Part shown: one piece after another, positions 25,612-53,120 of the stretch
Layout: each line of letters begins with the position of its first letter
Numbering within the stretch: the first letter of the stretch is position 1
DNA from: Populus alba
Lineage: Eukaryota > Streptophyta > Magnoliopsida > Malpighiales > Salicaceae
DNA: 64,000 bases
Direction of reading: 5' to 3'
Assembly (NCBI RefSeq): GCF_005239225.2
Contig: NC_133298.1
Span: 5,701,395 to 5,765,394 of the forward strand
The notes under the pieces: model-generated
The model's database searches: none
What the model was told of the DNA's origin: nothing
Seen by the model: the letters and a program-made list of their open reading frames with translations, nothing else
Translations under genes and position numbers: made by a program

Positions 25612-27205
25612 ACTGAAGTTAACAAGTGTGCTGGAGAAGCTTATCATTTGATACCTATAAAAAAGGCATAATAATTTGAGAGCAATGAGAGAATAAAGAG
25701 TGAAGCGAAGAGAAAAAGAGATAAAGATGAGTTGTTGCCCATTGCTGCCATATGCAGCAGTGTGTGTGAGTTTGAAGTTGAGTTATAATAGATGTGAGTT
25801 TTCCTCCTCCATGTATTTGTTTTGTATTTTTTTTATATTTCTAATAATATTAACCTCTCCTGTGAATATAGTTAATTTATCAAATCACGTTAAATATTAT
25901 ATCAGTATACTAAGTATTCATTGGACAACTATTAATACATCACCAGTCGGATTCCCCAATAATAATAGCATGAAATCCTTAGCTGCTAGAGCACTTTCTC
26001 TACTGAGTATTCTTAATGAACAATCCTCTTATTTCTGATTGTTCATAAAAAAATATTTGCAATCTTCTTACACATGTATCTAGCATTACCTTGTTCTGGT
26101 AATTTTGAATTTGCACTAAGCTAACGAAATTATAACATAATTCTTTCACATATTTTCTTTCATGTTGCCAAATTGCATCCTACTTGTTCTTCAGAAACTT
26201 TTCGCTGTAATCGACAAGACTAGATTCTTCAACCTCGGACATATACAAGGAAGATTCTGCGAGTACATGTACTTGGTCTGGAACTATATATAGTAGAAAT
26301 CATTGCATCATCAACAATCAGCTGTTAGTATATATTTACAGAACTAGAAATTATTACATGGAAAAAAGGAGAGTAATAAACAAAACAAATTAATTAATCC
26401 CTAAAATATAAAAGAATTATTAAATTGTCTCTTGATAGGTTTTGATCTCGCTTTATTTAGTATTGTTTTATTAAGAAAAGGTTTTTCTCATCAATCTTTC
26501 CATCTTATCTACTTTATTTTTTTCTATTTAAAAAAAAATCGGGAAAATCATGAAATGGAAAAAAAGATTAAGTTATAAATGGATTTTAAAACATAAATAT
26601 TAAATAAATAATTTCTAAAACAATGAGAATCATTTAATTAGTATGCTAAACTGTAGCGACCGTGTACAATTAAATTAAAGCCGGCCTCCACTGCAACCAG
26701 ACCAGACTGGTCAACCCTATCTTGATTTCGACATATTTAGAAATTACGGTACAAACTATATTTTTTAAAATTTAAATTAATTTTTTATTTAAAATTAATT
26801 TTTTATATTTTTAAATATTTTTAATGTGATGATATTAAAATTAATTTTTTTTAAATAAAAAATACTTTAAATCATAACCATTAACATATTCCTAAATAAA
26901 CAGAAATCCTCCCAGCCTAACTTAGGCAACATGCAGGTGAATAGGAGGAACCAGGCGAGAAACCCAACTTGGTTCAATAGGTTAATCCATGATCTAGCAT
27001 GCTAAAAACATGGGTTAACCCGATACTAAATAGCCCAGAAAAACCCAATCAATGCCTTATCAAAATCAGTTGATATTTTATTTTATTAAAATGATATTAT
27101 TTTTATTTTTCTGTAAAATAAAAAAATAAATCCTCCCTCCCGAGTTTAAACTTTAAAAACTATGAAGACCCGGCTAGTATTATTATTATTTTTAATTTTT
27201 TATAC
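25612..27205 (+). repeat. 1.59-kb tandem duplication, copy 2
   Basis: Second copy of 24021-25611, estimated 95% or more identical. It ends where the sequence turns to TATACACATATACGGCAGC, so its right edge abuts the leader of the DEAH helicase gene and it now forms that gene's distal upstream region. Confidence 0.92.
25955..26038 (+). pseudogene. Duplicated C-terminal fragment of the U-box pseudogene
   Basis: Copy of the tail at 24366-24446 carried by the tandem duplication; it reads NNNSMKSLAARALSLLSILN and ends at the same TGA. The open frame extends upstream into LTR-like DNA and is not a gene. Confidence 0.85.
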
Positions 27206-28592
27206 ACATATACGGCAGCTACACACAGAACAGAAAAAAAATTCCCCTCTTCTTGTCTTCACCTCTACCTTCAGTTACCAATCTGCTTCTGCTGTTCTTC
27301 TTCTTCATATTCCACTACTACCGAGCACTGACCTTCAATTTAAGCTTGGATTGCGTTTAATTTCAGGCAAGTTAACCTCTCCTTTCTTCTTCTCTCCACA
27401 GTTTTTGAAACACTGTTTTTACTCATTGATTTTTAGGTTTTCTGTTGAAGGCTTGAAGCCTTATTTTACTGATGATCTTATTCTATTTGGTCCATGGAAT
27501 CTCTACATTTCGTTTTTTCTCTGTTGAATTGAGTGACACGAGGAAGTTTAGGGTTTTGGTTTAATGACAGTTTCACAAAATTTAGGGTTTTGGTTTAAAT
27601 TAACAAAGCAAGCAATCCAGTAGTTTCTGTGCGTGGAATGTTTTTATTTTTTATATATATTTATTTGTAATTTGACTGAATGACAGCCATGACCATGTAT
27701 CTAGTTCTGTTGGCATCCTTGGTAACTGTTTTGTTAGTTAAGAGAATTATTGTAGGCGTGGATTTAGCCAAATAATTTCCAAAACCCTTAATTTGTGGCC
27801 ATGATGGTCCACATTATCACTTGATTACAAATTGGAATTGTTAATTTATTAGCAAAATCAAGTATTTATATTGCAAGTTAATGCGTAGATGCATGAGTAG
27901 GCTATATTACAACAACTAAATTGCGTTGATAAAAAAAGAGAAAAAAATCCCGTAGAATGGTTGCTCAAATTTTTATCTAGTGCATGTGGAACTTTTCTTT
28001 TAATTACAACAACTTTTGTATTAAATTAGATTCAATGAAGGAAAAAAGAGAGTCTTGAAGAGAGCTGTGATGAGATGAGGGAAGACAAAAGCACATTCCA
28101 TCAGCTGAGGCTTGTGATTGACACGAGACTCTATGCTTGAAACTTGCCCTCTTGTAGTGTTGTTGCTATATGAAAAGCAAAGCAAATCTAGCAACTTATA
28201 TAGAATTATAACATATTTTAACTTCTATTTGCTTAACAATCTAATCAATTATGATAATTTCAATTCATTTCTCTTCTTCCTATTTTTAAAGTGTTGAAAA
28301 TTATTTTTTTAAAAATTTGGGCGGGGTATTTGAATATTTAGGTATTAGAGCTGCAATAGTCACTAGCCTTTAATTCTTGTTTTTTTCCTGGCATTAAAGG
28401 CTGCCTAAACCCAACAATGAAGAATGTAAAAATCTCAAATTTGAACCGGTTTCTGGTTCAGTTCTAAATCTAAAAAAAAAGTCGGATTTTTTTTTTTAAT
28501 TCTCAGATGAAGTTGAATTTTGTGGTTTTCTGTTCTACTCATAGATAATAATTTTTTCCGTTTTGATTTTTCTAGTTTTTCTTAGAGTGACA
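27206..28592 (+). promoter_or_regulatory. Promoter and probable 5' UTR (with intron) of the Prp2-like helicase
   Basis: A pyrimidine-rich leader-like stretch (27235-27420, many CTTCTTC/CTCTACC words) follows TTTTTTATACACATATACGGC. A CAG|GCAAGT site near 27365 and TTTTTCTTAG near 28585, just before ACAATGG, could bound an intron of about 1.2 kb in the 5' UTR, common in plant housekeeping genes. Start site and intron are inferred. The rest is AT-rich with no coding signal. Confidence 0.45.
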
Positions 28593-45103
<16,511 letters not shown>

Positions 45104-45119
<16 letters not shown>

Positions 45120-45183
45120 GATACGAAGAGTATACGGGAGCTTGCAGCTGAGTTCATAAGATATGAGGAGTATACGGGAGCCC
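45104..45183 (+). repeat. 40-bp tandem duplication across the helicase stop codon
   Basis: GCAGCTGGGTTCATAAGATA begins unit 1 (45104-45143) and GCAGCTGAGTTCATAAGATA begins unit 2 (45144-45183). The stop TAA lies in unit 1 (45117-45119), so unit 2 carries a second potential end. A few substitutions separate the units. Confidence 0.92.
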
Positions 45184-46690
45184 TAGAGTTATTTGTGGTC
45201 TAGGAGTACAAGACGTAAATACAATTTTGAAGACAATTTGACATCGCATGTAGGGATAGTAATTTCATCTGAACCAATAGATACTGACCTGAAATTTGGA
45301 TAGTTACCTTAATCAATGATTAATGACTATCCCAACCTTACTCTGACCCAAGATTATATACATTTGTACTATGTATATATAGAACATTTATGGAGAAGGC
45401 TATATTGCTTTCAGGCAAATTATGTTGTGTATTATGACGGATTCAAATATAACACTTGTGATTTTGAAAATCATGGATCATACAAGTCATCACAAAAACA
45501 AGTTTATATAAACCATACAAGTTCTTATTGAGACCAAATTGTTGCATCTTGGATAAATTAATTAATCAATTCAACAAATTCATAAATTCATCTTTTTAGG
45601 AGTAGTGGGGTGTTTGGGAGTGAGCATGAACTTGTTTTTTTTAATTAAAATTTAATTTTTTTTTTAATGTTTTTGAATTGTTTTGATGTGTTGATGTTAA
45701 AAATAAATTTCAATAAAAAAAAATTATTTTGATAATTTTTTAAATGAAATATTTTAAAAATCAATTGTTATTTTATTCTCAAATATCCTTTTAGGCACCA
45801 ACCTCTTAAAATTTCTTCATTAGCATCATGCATCTATTACGCAACACAATAATGTGAACCAATACTTTAAATATCCATAATAATTATACAAAAGGATTAA
45901 GAAAATTATGAAAATACCTGATAAAAATTAAAAAAAGCTAATGCCTGTCATAATGAGCACAACGTCGCATAACGAAGCTGCCTTGTGGAAGTTAAAGAGG
46001 GTTTTAGATTTAATCATAAAGCTATAATTATAAAATTAAGCAGTCGTCATCTTATATTATGACCACTAGAAAACCTAATGGTTTGTGAGAATCCGGGTAA
46101 GGGGATTTGTTGTGCAAAGAAAAAATACATTACCACCAGTGCAACCTACCTAAGGTAAACTGCATTGTTTGTCAATTGTTTTTTCTAGGTCATGTTTTTA
46201 TCTGTTAGTCTCATCGAAAACAAATCTCCTTTCATGAGAAAATCTCTATCTTATTGGATTAAATCCTTTACTGTTCTAAGTCCAAGATTTATCATGACAA
46301 TTATTTCCTATTCCTAATGTTCCAGGTAACAAACTAGTTATTATGAGATTTTTAGTATTTTGATCAAAACTTAATGGATAATCATAAATCGGATACGATA
46401 TCCATTGTTGTATTTTTAAAACATGATATAAATATGATTTTTATCTTTTTTAAAAAAATATGCATGAAATAATCCTTTAGGACGTAAGAAAACAAAACAT
46501 CTTCTTTTATTTTTTTAAATAAAGTTCATTTTTGAAATTTTGGATTTTTCTATTTTTTATAGGAGAAAATCAGATTCTTTTAATATTGTGTCTATATCTT
46601 ACAGTGTAAGTTTGCGGCTTGATATTAAACAAAATTGTTTGAAAAACACGCGACTGATCCACATATAATGTTAGAATGGTCTTTTGAATA
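45184..46690. other. 3' flank of the helicase gene and AT-rich spacer
   Basis: Probable 3' UTR to about 45.3 kb, with no single clear poly(A) signal. Then a MITE-like block (45610-45795, opening GTGTTTGGGAGTGAGCATG) and AT-rich DNA without coding signal. Confidence 0.55.
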
Positions 46691-48490
46691 ATTATTTTTT
46701 AAGTATTATTATATATTTTTTTAATACATGGGTTGCTCGTACACGAAGCCTAAGCACGACCTGTTTAGATTGTGTTGGGCCAACTAACAGCCCAACAATC
46801 TTCTCTCACTCTCTTTTTTTATATATAATGGGTTGGACCCTCAACCTAGCCAACACGGCTGGGTTGGGTCCAACCTACACAATTTAGTAATTGGCCTAGC
46901 CCACTGACTAACTGTGCGGTAAACTGCAAAACGTGAATTTTAAGTCATTTTCTGCATGTTTACACACAGAATAAGAATAAGAAAAGGGAGAGTGATGAAG
47001 GTGGTTGCTTGGTTCGAGGGGGGGTGGAAGGAGGGGTGAAGACAGGGGAATGATGGAGAAGCTGGCGATTGACAACAGCTGCTCAAGTTGCTGAAGCTGC
47101 TAAAAGCATTGGTGGTGGCCTTCTAGCTAGCGGTGTGGCTGGTAAGAATTACTTACGGTGTTGGAATGGGAAAAAGATGATGAAAAGGAAACAAGGTTGG
47201 TTGGTAAAAGAATATGGTGTAAAGGCTAGTTTTTTGGGTAACTTTCCACCAAACTTTATTGCCCCAAATACCCGAAATCCACTTTTATTTATAGGAGGTG
47301 AAAGAGGAATAACTTATCTTTTTTAGGGGGACCAATCTTGGTTTTAATTTAGGTTGTAAGGATATCAACTGTTTGTTTAAAGTTGTTATCGTGATCTGTG
47401 AAAATTAGGTTGTTAAATGCTAATCAGGTTGGCCTTTTTGGGGATGGTATTACAACAACTATATATACAATTAGCCAATAAAAATTACATTGGGATGTAA
47501 TACAATGTCAAGCCATCATAGTGGTGTATGGTTTGTCTGATTTGGTTGAGAGACAAATCATTAATTGCTCTGAAAAAATAGTAACCTGAGCAGCCTTTTC
47601 GAGCACAAAGATAAAAGATGATGAACGATAACTAAACAAGTCATCTAGCTTTCTCTTCCTTCTTCTTCTTCTTCTTCTTCTTTTTTTTTTTGTTTCAGCT
47701 GGTCAAAACGATGTTATTTTAATCAAAATGAGTTGCTCCATTTAAATTAAACGACACTATTTTGACTACTTAGGGTTTTAATTAGGGATTTGACTAAAGT
47801 TCAATTTAGTTATTTGGTTTTTGATTTTTTTGGTCATACCAGCACCCTTAATTGACTTCAAAATTTTAATTTTATATAATTTTATCCTCATTAAATTCCA
47901 ACATAAATTCTGAATTTCAAAGTCTTTTTTATTTTGATAATTAGTTTTGTATTTATGTAAACTAACCCTCAATTGATCATTAAACTTTCAATTTTCTTGA
48001 ATTTCACCCATGTTTTCAAACAAATTATATCCCCGAAGTTAAGCGACTTTTTGAAAAATGTCATTGACTATGAATTTCTTCAATTTAACCCTTAATTGAC
48101 TTTAAACTTTGATTTTCTTGCAATTTTACCCCTGATTTCAATAAATTGAATTTGAAAAAAAAAAGAAGTCTGGTCCTCTAAAATTCTAATATTCTCAATT
48201 AAATCCAAATTGAACTTCTAAATTTAATTTTTCACCAATTAAATCCTTAATAAAATTAATTTAATCATTTAAAAATATAATTAAGTCTTTGCACCTAATT
48301 AAATCTTTTAATTTGATCAAAATTAATTATTAAACATAATTGAACTTTTAATTTGGATCATGATTAAATCAAATTGGCCAATTAAAAATAGACTTAATTT
48401 TCATGCAAATCTATATAATAATAATTTAACTTGACATTAAATCTGCATTGTCTTTTTAGGCTTGGGTACAATAAAACATGATCAAACTCC
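46691..48490. mobile_element. Degenerate LTR-retrotransposon-like block
   Basis: Opens with a GGCC-rich fold-back region (GGGTTGGACC near 46829, GGGTCCAACC near 46864), then a purine-rich stretch with a short open frame at 47069-47326 that I do not recognise, then 0.7 kb of repeating pyrimidine-rich phrases (CTCAATTGATCATTAAACTT, CAATTTTACCCCTGATTTCA). This looks like old LTR DNA of the Gypsy kind seen in woody dicots, but no LTR pair, primer-binding site or pol gene is present, so the class is a guess. Confidence 0.35.
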
Positions 48491-48520
48491 TAATTTCATC
48501 GAAAATTCCAGCATGATTGT

Positions 48521-48728
48521 TATATATATATATATATATATATTTGAAACCTTCTCAACTTGCTTTTGCCACATTGTCAGTCTTATTATTTTTATTCTTA
48601 ATTTTCATAAGAAAAAAAAAAGATAAATTTGAGAGAAATAATTCAAAAATAAGTTATGACAATGCCTAGAGAGTAATTAGTGGCATGTTATTAGTTACTC
48701 TCTATAGCTCATCATTTAAAAGAAAGAG

Positions 48729-48778
<50 letters not shown>

Positions 48779-48982
48779 GTATATATATAGCATATAAAAT
48801 GGATCCCAAAAGTAAAGTAACTAATAGGATATTATTAATTACTCCTTAAATACCATAAAATTTTTTATTAAAATTTTTCATTTAAAGCAACTAGTCTTGT
48901 CACTCTTTTTTATCTTCATTCGAAGTTGGGAATTTTATATATATATATATATATAGATATTTATTTATTTATTTATTTATTC
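48521..48982. repeat. Cluster of AT microsatellites
   Basis: (TA)n runs at about 48521-48543, 48732-48789 (with TGTA interruptions) and 48936-48954, followed by (TTTA)n at about 48958-48982. The rest to 49061 is AT-rich DNA with no gene. The cluster directly borders the viral insertion. Confidence 0.9.
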
Positions 48983-49145
48983 CTTAAGAATTTATTAACA
49001 CATTAAGCAAATTGAAATGGTGTTTTGTTTGTAAGATAGTTATGTTTATTTCTGAAGTTAGGCCCAATCCAAAGCCTTTGATCAAAAAAGTCTGGGGGAG
49101 AGTCTGTGTACACTTTCACCTACCGAAGATTTTTTATTAAATCTT

Positions 49146-50558
49146 ATGAGTATCTCCATTATTGAAGACAAATTAAAATTGGTTTGTAGTGACAATCCAT
49201 TAGATAATAATATCTCTAAATATAAGTTTAGAGCCCATATAGAATTGATTGATAAAACAACTAAGATAAAAGTACCACCCATGCAGTATACTGCACCAGA
49301 TAGAGATGAATTTGCTAAGCAAATCCAAGAATTATTAGATGCCAATCTAATAGAGCCAAGTAAGTCCCCACACTTTAGTCCTGCGTTCTTAGTCAATAAG
49401 CACTCAGAACAGAAACGTGGAAAAAGAAGGATGGTAATCAATTACAAAAAATTGAATGACCATACGATAGGTGATGGATACCTACTACCTAGAAAAGATG
49501 AATTGTTAGATCAGATTCGTGGAAAGAAGCTGTTTTCCTCTTTTGATTGCAAAAGTGGCTTTTGGCAAGTATTGCTAGATGACAGCTCACAATCTCTGAC
49601 TGCTTTTACCTGCCCACAAGGACACTTTCAGTGGAAAGTCATGCCTTTCGGCTTAAAGCAGGCGCCGTCCATATTCCAAAGACATATGGATGAGACCTTC
49701 AAAGGATTCGAATCCTTTTGTCGTGTCTATGTCGACGATATTATTGTGTTCAGCAATAATGATAAAGATCATATCACCCATGTAACAAAAGTCTTAGACA
49801 GATGTAAAGATATCGGTGTTATCCTATCTTTACCTAAAGCTCAATTATTCAAGGAAACTATTAATTTCCTTGGCCTCATAATTGATAAAGGACAGATAAG
49901 ATTGCAAAGTCACATAGGTAATCACTTAAGTGAATTTGACAGTAATATAACTGATAAAAAACAGTTACAAAGGTTTTTAGGAATATTAAATTATATTTCT
50001 AATTTCTGCCCAAAGGTTGCACAAATCCGTCAACCTCTTCAGGCAAAGTTAAAGAAAGACACTGTTTGGCAGTGGTCTACAGAAGATACCAACTATGTTG
50101 ATAAGCTTAAAAAAGCAATAAAACATCTTCCACCTGTCCACCATCCTGGACCAGAAGAACCCTTAATTATTGAGACAGATGCCTCAGATAAATATTGGGG
50201 AGGAATCCTTAAAAGTCAACCAGTTGAAGGACCGGAATTAATATGTGGTTATGCAAGCGGGACCTTTAAACCTGCTGAACAAAATTATCACAGTAATGAG
50301 AAGGAGCTTTTAGCTCTTATAAATACCATCAAACGGTTTCAAGTATATCTCATCCCAGTGAAATTCAAAGCTAGGACAGATAATAAACATGTATTCTATT
50401 TCTTGAATACTAACATTACAGGTTCCTACAAACAAGGAAGATTAGTCCGGTGGCAACTCTGGTTACAATATTTCAATATTGAGTTCGAACACGTTGAAGG
50501 TATCAAGAACGTGTTTGCAGACGCTCTCTCTCTCGAGAGTTATCAAAGATATGTCTAG
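49146..50558 (+). CDS. Caulimovirid polymerase fragment: reverse transcriptase and RNase H
   Basis: Open frame of 470 codons; the frame stays open upstream to 49062 without an ATG, so this is the 3' part of a longer polymerase whose protease is missing. RT motifs: FSSFDCKSGFWQV (first catalytic Asp region), MPFGLKQAPSIFQRHMD, and YVDD at residues 195-198. RNase H: TDASD with Asp at 345, the YHSNEKELLAL glutamate motif, and TDNKHV. The frame is intact. It ends LESYQRYV and overlaps the next ORF by 8 nt. The order pol then viroplasmin, and the RT type, place it in Caulimoviridae near viroplasmin-bearing genera; genus not settled. Confidence 0.92.
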   Translation: MSISIIEDKLKLVCSDNPLDNNISKYKFRAHIELIDKTTKIKVPPMQYTAPDRDEFAKQIQELLDANLIEPSKSPHFSPAFLVNKHSEQKRGKRRMVINYKKLNDHTIGDGYLLPRKDELLDQIRGKKLFSSFDCKSGFWQVLLDDSSQSLTAFTCPQGHFQWKVMPFGLKQAPSIFQRHMDETFKGFESFCRVYVDDIIVFSNNDKDHITHVTKVLDRCKDIGVILSLPKAQLFKETINFLGLIIDKGQIRLQSHIGNHLSEFDSNITDKKQLQRFLGILNYISNFCPKVAQIRQPLQAKLKKDTVWQWSTEDTNYVDKLKKAIKHLPPVHHPGPEEPLIIETDASDKYWGGILKSQPVEGPELICGYASGTFKPAEQNYHSNEKELLALINTIKRFQVYLIPVKFKARTDNKHVFYFLNTNITGSYKQGRLVRWQLWLQYFNIEFEHVEGIKNVFADALSLESYQRYV

Positions 50559-50730
50559 ATCAGACATAGTTGAAGAGATCAACGATCTCGACATAAAGAT
50601 TGCTAAAACGCATAAAAGGATTCAGGAAAAGCAACTCAAGCTTGAGAGGCTCACTGAAAAACGAGGTAAGTTATCTCTAAAGTTAGACACTAAGCCCCTT
50701 AGTGCAGAAGGTCTTCTTGAAAGATTTTAA
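50551..50730 (+). CDS. Small coiled-coil ORF between polymerase and viroplasmin, left copy
   Basis: 59 codons. The ATG overlaps the polymerase stop (ATGTCTAG), and the stop lies 6 nt before the viroplasmin ATG. The predicted protein is highly charged and heptad-like throughout (EEINDLDIKIAKTHKRIQEK, then LERLTEK), so it should form a coiled coil. Present in both arms, with His in this copy and Gln in the other. Function unknown. The tight packing suggests a real viral gene expressed from a polycistronic RNA. Confidence 0.65.
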   Translation: MSRSDIVEEINDLDIKIAKTHKRIQEKQLKLERLTEKRGKLSLKLDTKPLSAEGLLERF

Positions 50731-50736
50731 GAAAAG

Positions 50737-51069
50737 ATGGCAGTAGCCAAGGAAACTGGTCAGTCTTCACAGACTCCTTCCAGTCCAGAAGATTTGGTTA
50801 TTTCAAAACCAAAAATCCTCGATCAAGGGATCCAAAAGATAGAGTCTGCCTATAAGGCCTCTAATCCATATTATGTGCCAGAAGCACACAAATGTTATGT
50901 AATTTTTGCAGGACCCAAAGCTGGAGTCTATAGAGAATGGTCTACCGTCCAACCATTGGTATCAGGTAAACCATATGCCTATCAAGGGTACAAAAATTAT
51001 GAGCTTGCTAGAAAAGCTTTTTATGATTATTGTGTCAAACACAATACCCCTAGAGGTTGTCAGGATTGA
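50737..51069 (+). pseudogene. Viroplasmin/transactivator gene, left copy, truncated
   Basis: The first 105 or so codons match the complete right copy (from 53114) through FYDYCVKHNTP, then change at about 51053 to unrelated codons ending at 51069. The break is the head-to-head junction of the two viral segments. The caulimovirus viroplasmin motif (CYVIFAGPKAGVYREW, then YQGYKNYELARKAF) is kept; the rest is lost. Confidence 0.9.
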
Positions 51070-51436
51070 AACTGCCTGTTTCATCTATTTCATCAATATC
51101 GCTGCTATCTACAGCATCAGGTCTCTGAGAGTCATCCTCAGCTTCTTCTAAGAGCTTAAGCAAGTTCTTTTTTGTTTTTCTTAAAAATTTAAGTTTATAA
51201 CTTAGTGGTATATTTTCAGGTTGGCTAAACCAATCATCATCTATGTATTCTGGAATACTATCTTCATGAAAGTTTATCCTTTCTTGAATCTTATCTATAA
51301 ACATCCTAAGAGTAGATGCATCATTTAATGTAAGCCATTCATAACGAATGATAATATTATCAACAATAGAATCCATACCTGGATATAATTTACTGATGTT
51401 GTGTCGTTTGAGACATTCCCCTTGTCCTTTCGCCAT
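51050..51436 (-). CDS. Caulimovirid ORF downstream of the leader, truncated at the junction
   Basis: The first ORF after the viral promoter/leader on this strand, 128 codons. Start MAKGQGECLKRH, an acidic stretch LLEEAEDDSQRPDAVDSSD, and a stop created at or next to the inversion junction (51050-51052), so the native protein was probably longer. I recognise no domain. By position it would be the first gene after the leader in a caulimovirid map, but it does not show clear movement-protein motifs. Confidence 0.55.
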   Translation of the reverse strand: MAKGQGECLKRHNISKLYPGMDSIVDNIIIRYEWLTLNDASTLRMFIDKIQERINFHEDSIPEYIDDDWFSQPENIPLSYKLKFLRKTKKNLLKLLEEAEDDSQRPDAVDSSDIDEIDETGSFNPDNL

Positions 51437-51818
51437 TATACTGGTTCAACACCAACGCTCTTGCCCTTCTCATCATCATCTTCACGGGTCTTACTGCGCT
51501 ATTCAGGTGCTATTCAGAACACTTACGTAGTAGGCTACTTACAGAATGGAAGTAGACACTTAATCAGTTCTTGCGAACCGTAAAGTTTATCAACAAAAGT
51601 TGATATATTAAAATTTGAATCCTGTTAAGGATTTTCTTTATTTAACTAAAAACTTTGTTACAAGGTAGAGAGGTTTCAAACAAAGGGTAGTGGCTTCAGG
51701 ATTAGTCTGAAGTTCTAATACAAGGTGTGTGGCTTTTATAGCCAAAAACATGAACAGTAAAAGAACTACATAGTTCCTTTTTATAGTGGTCGGGTCCACT
51801 TAAACAGTAACCTGACTA
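51437..51818 (-). promoter_or_regulatory. Caulimovirid intergenic region: promoter, leader, poly(A) signal
   Basis: Lies between the viroplasmin stop and the next ORF on the minus strand. Two TATA-like boxes: CTATAAAAAG (complement 51777-51786) and CTATAAAAGC (complement 51732-51741). AATAAA (complement 51637-51642) follows 90-140 nt downstream, the spacing seen where caulimovirid terminally redundant RNA starts and ends in one region. No convincing tRNA-Met primer-binding site was found here. Confidence 0.6.
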
Positions 51819-53114
51819 CTACATTTCTTCAGCTACTCTTAATTTTCCTGGTTGGCAGGAATCTTCTGAGTGTTCACCACTGTTGGAGGAACATGTCTCC
51901 ATTTTGTCGTCTTCTGGACAGAAGTCGCATTTGTGGTCCTCACTTGCGTAGGAGCAAAACTTTCTTTTGGTAGCCACTGATATGGCTAAATCATTGCAAT
52001 AGAACTGTTTTTCAAAACGTTCTATCCTTTGGCAGTCTTCAGGGCTGATTGATTGTAGGCTATCTGTAGCCAGCAGAACATGATCGCTCTGATGATTTAT
52101 TCTGACCTTAGAGTCGGTGAACAAGGAAGTCCTGATTTTCTTAAGCACATGGCCTAATGTTTGGGCTCTCAGCTCCGGAAGTGCTTGGTGCAGATTGGGA
52201 GTTGGATTCTTTGTTTCTGTACAAGGACGCACATCTATTTGTTTTCTCAGCAAACCCATCTTGATGTAGTGGTATGCCGGATAATTCCTGAGACTGTCTG
52301 TCTCATCTTCGGTTTCTTCCCAGTCAAGGAATGAACTTTTAAAGGAGAGGTAAACTCTTCTTTCTGGATCCTGTAAGACCTTTTGGCGGTAGTGTTTAAC
52401 TGCAACCAATATTTTAGGTGGAAGGAGACTGATCTCCTTAAGATTTGGACTTGGGTAAGCTGCATTAAGCAGTCCACAATAAAATAAGGTCTGAACAAAC
52501 TTGGGGCTTGCTCCTATGGTGACGTTAAACAAACGAAATCCTTTTGTTTCACTTATAAAGAAGTGATTTTGTTCATCTGAACATGTAGACTCGGCTAGAG
52601 CATAATAATGATCGAATGTCTCCAGAGGGATAAATTCATGATCATCAGGGTTTATGGCCTTGATTTTATTAAAACGAGCAAATGCTCTATTGACTACTGG
52701 ACTGGCAGGCATCTTGGCTTTATCAGCAAAAGTTGGGACTTTTGATACTTTAGGTTGAATAATATCAACTGGTGTTATCATTTGAGGGACACTTTGAAGA
52801 GGGGTATTGTGTTTGACACAATAATCATAAAAAGCTTTTCTAGCAAGCTCATAATTTTTGTACCCTTGATAGGCATATGGTTTACCTGATACCAATGGTT
52901 GGACGGTAGACCATTCTCTATAGACTCCAGCTTTGGGTCCTGCAAAAATTACATAACATTTGTGTGCTTCTGGCACATAATATGGATTAGAGGCCTTATA
53001 GGCAGACTCTATCTTTTGGATCCCTTGATCGAGGATTTTTGGTTTTGAAATAACCAAATCTTCTGGACTGGAAGGAGTCTGTGAAGACTGACCAGTTTCC
53101 TTGGCTACTGCCAT
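51819..53114 (-). CDS. Caulimovirid viroplasmin/translational transactivator (ORF VI-like), intact frame
   Basis: 431 codons, uninterrupted. Proteins of this family form the inclusion-body matrix and allow ribosomes to reinitiate on polycistronic viral RNA. The caulimovirus viroplasmin (Cauli_VI/RNase HI-like N-terminal) motif lies at residues ~50-100: CYVIFAGPKAGVYREW, YQGYKNYELARKAFYDYC. The C-terminus is Cys/His-rich (HKCDFCPEDDKMETC), as expected for a zinc-finger-like element. The only complete viral gene in the insertion. Start 6 nt after the small ORF, next to the polymerase end, as in the left arm. Confidence 0.9.
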   Translation of the reverse strand: MAVAKETGQSSQTPSSPEDLVISKPKILDQGIQKIESAYKASNPYYVPEAHKCYVIFAGPKAGVYREWSTVQPLVSGKPYAYQGYKNYELARKAFYDYCVKHNTPLQSVPQMITPVDIIQPKVSKVPTFADKAKMPASPVVNRAFARFNKIKAINPDDHEFIPLETFDHYYALAESTCSDEQNHFFISETKGFRLFNVTIGASPKFVQTLFYCGLLNAAYPSPNLKEISLLPPKILVAVKHYRQKVLQDPERRVYLSFKSSFLDWEETEDETDSLRNYPAYHYIKMGLLRKQIDVRPCTETKNPTPNLHQALPELRAQTLGHVLKKIRTSLFTDSKVRINHQSDHVLLATDSLQSISPEDCQRIERFEKQFYCNDLAISVATKRKFCSYASEDHKCDFCPEDDKMETCSSNSGEHSEDSCQPGKLRVAEEM

Positions 53115-53120
53115 CTTTTC

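Noticed and set aside
47069..47326. 85-codon open frame as a gene
   Set aside because: No recognised domain, no splice or promoter context, and it lies within a repeat-like block.
48721..48790. AT-microsatellite region as a CRISPR-like or satellite array
   Set aside because: Simple TA/TGTA repeats without spacers; this is eukaryotic DNA.
50955..50964. TGGTATCAG, identical to the start of a tRNA-Met primer-binding site
   Set aside because: It lies inside the viroplasmin coding frame (LVSG codons), not in the viral leader, and the match ends after nine bases. The same nine bases also occur at 42863 in the helicase gene.
51348..51583. Short plus-strand frames across the viral leader
   Set aside because: Opposite to the viral ORF and leader; low complexity; no known viral gene on that strand.
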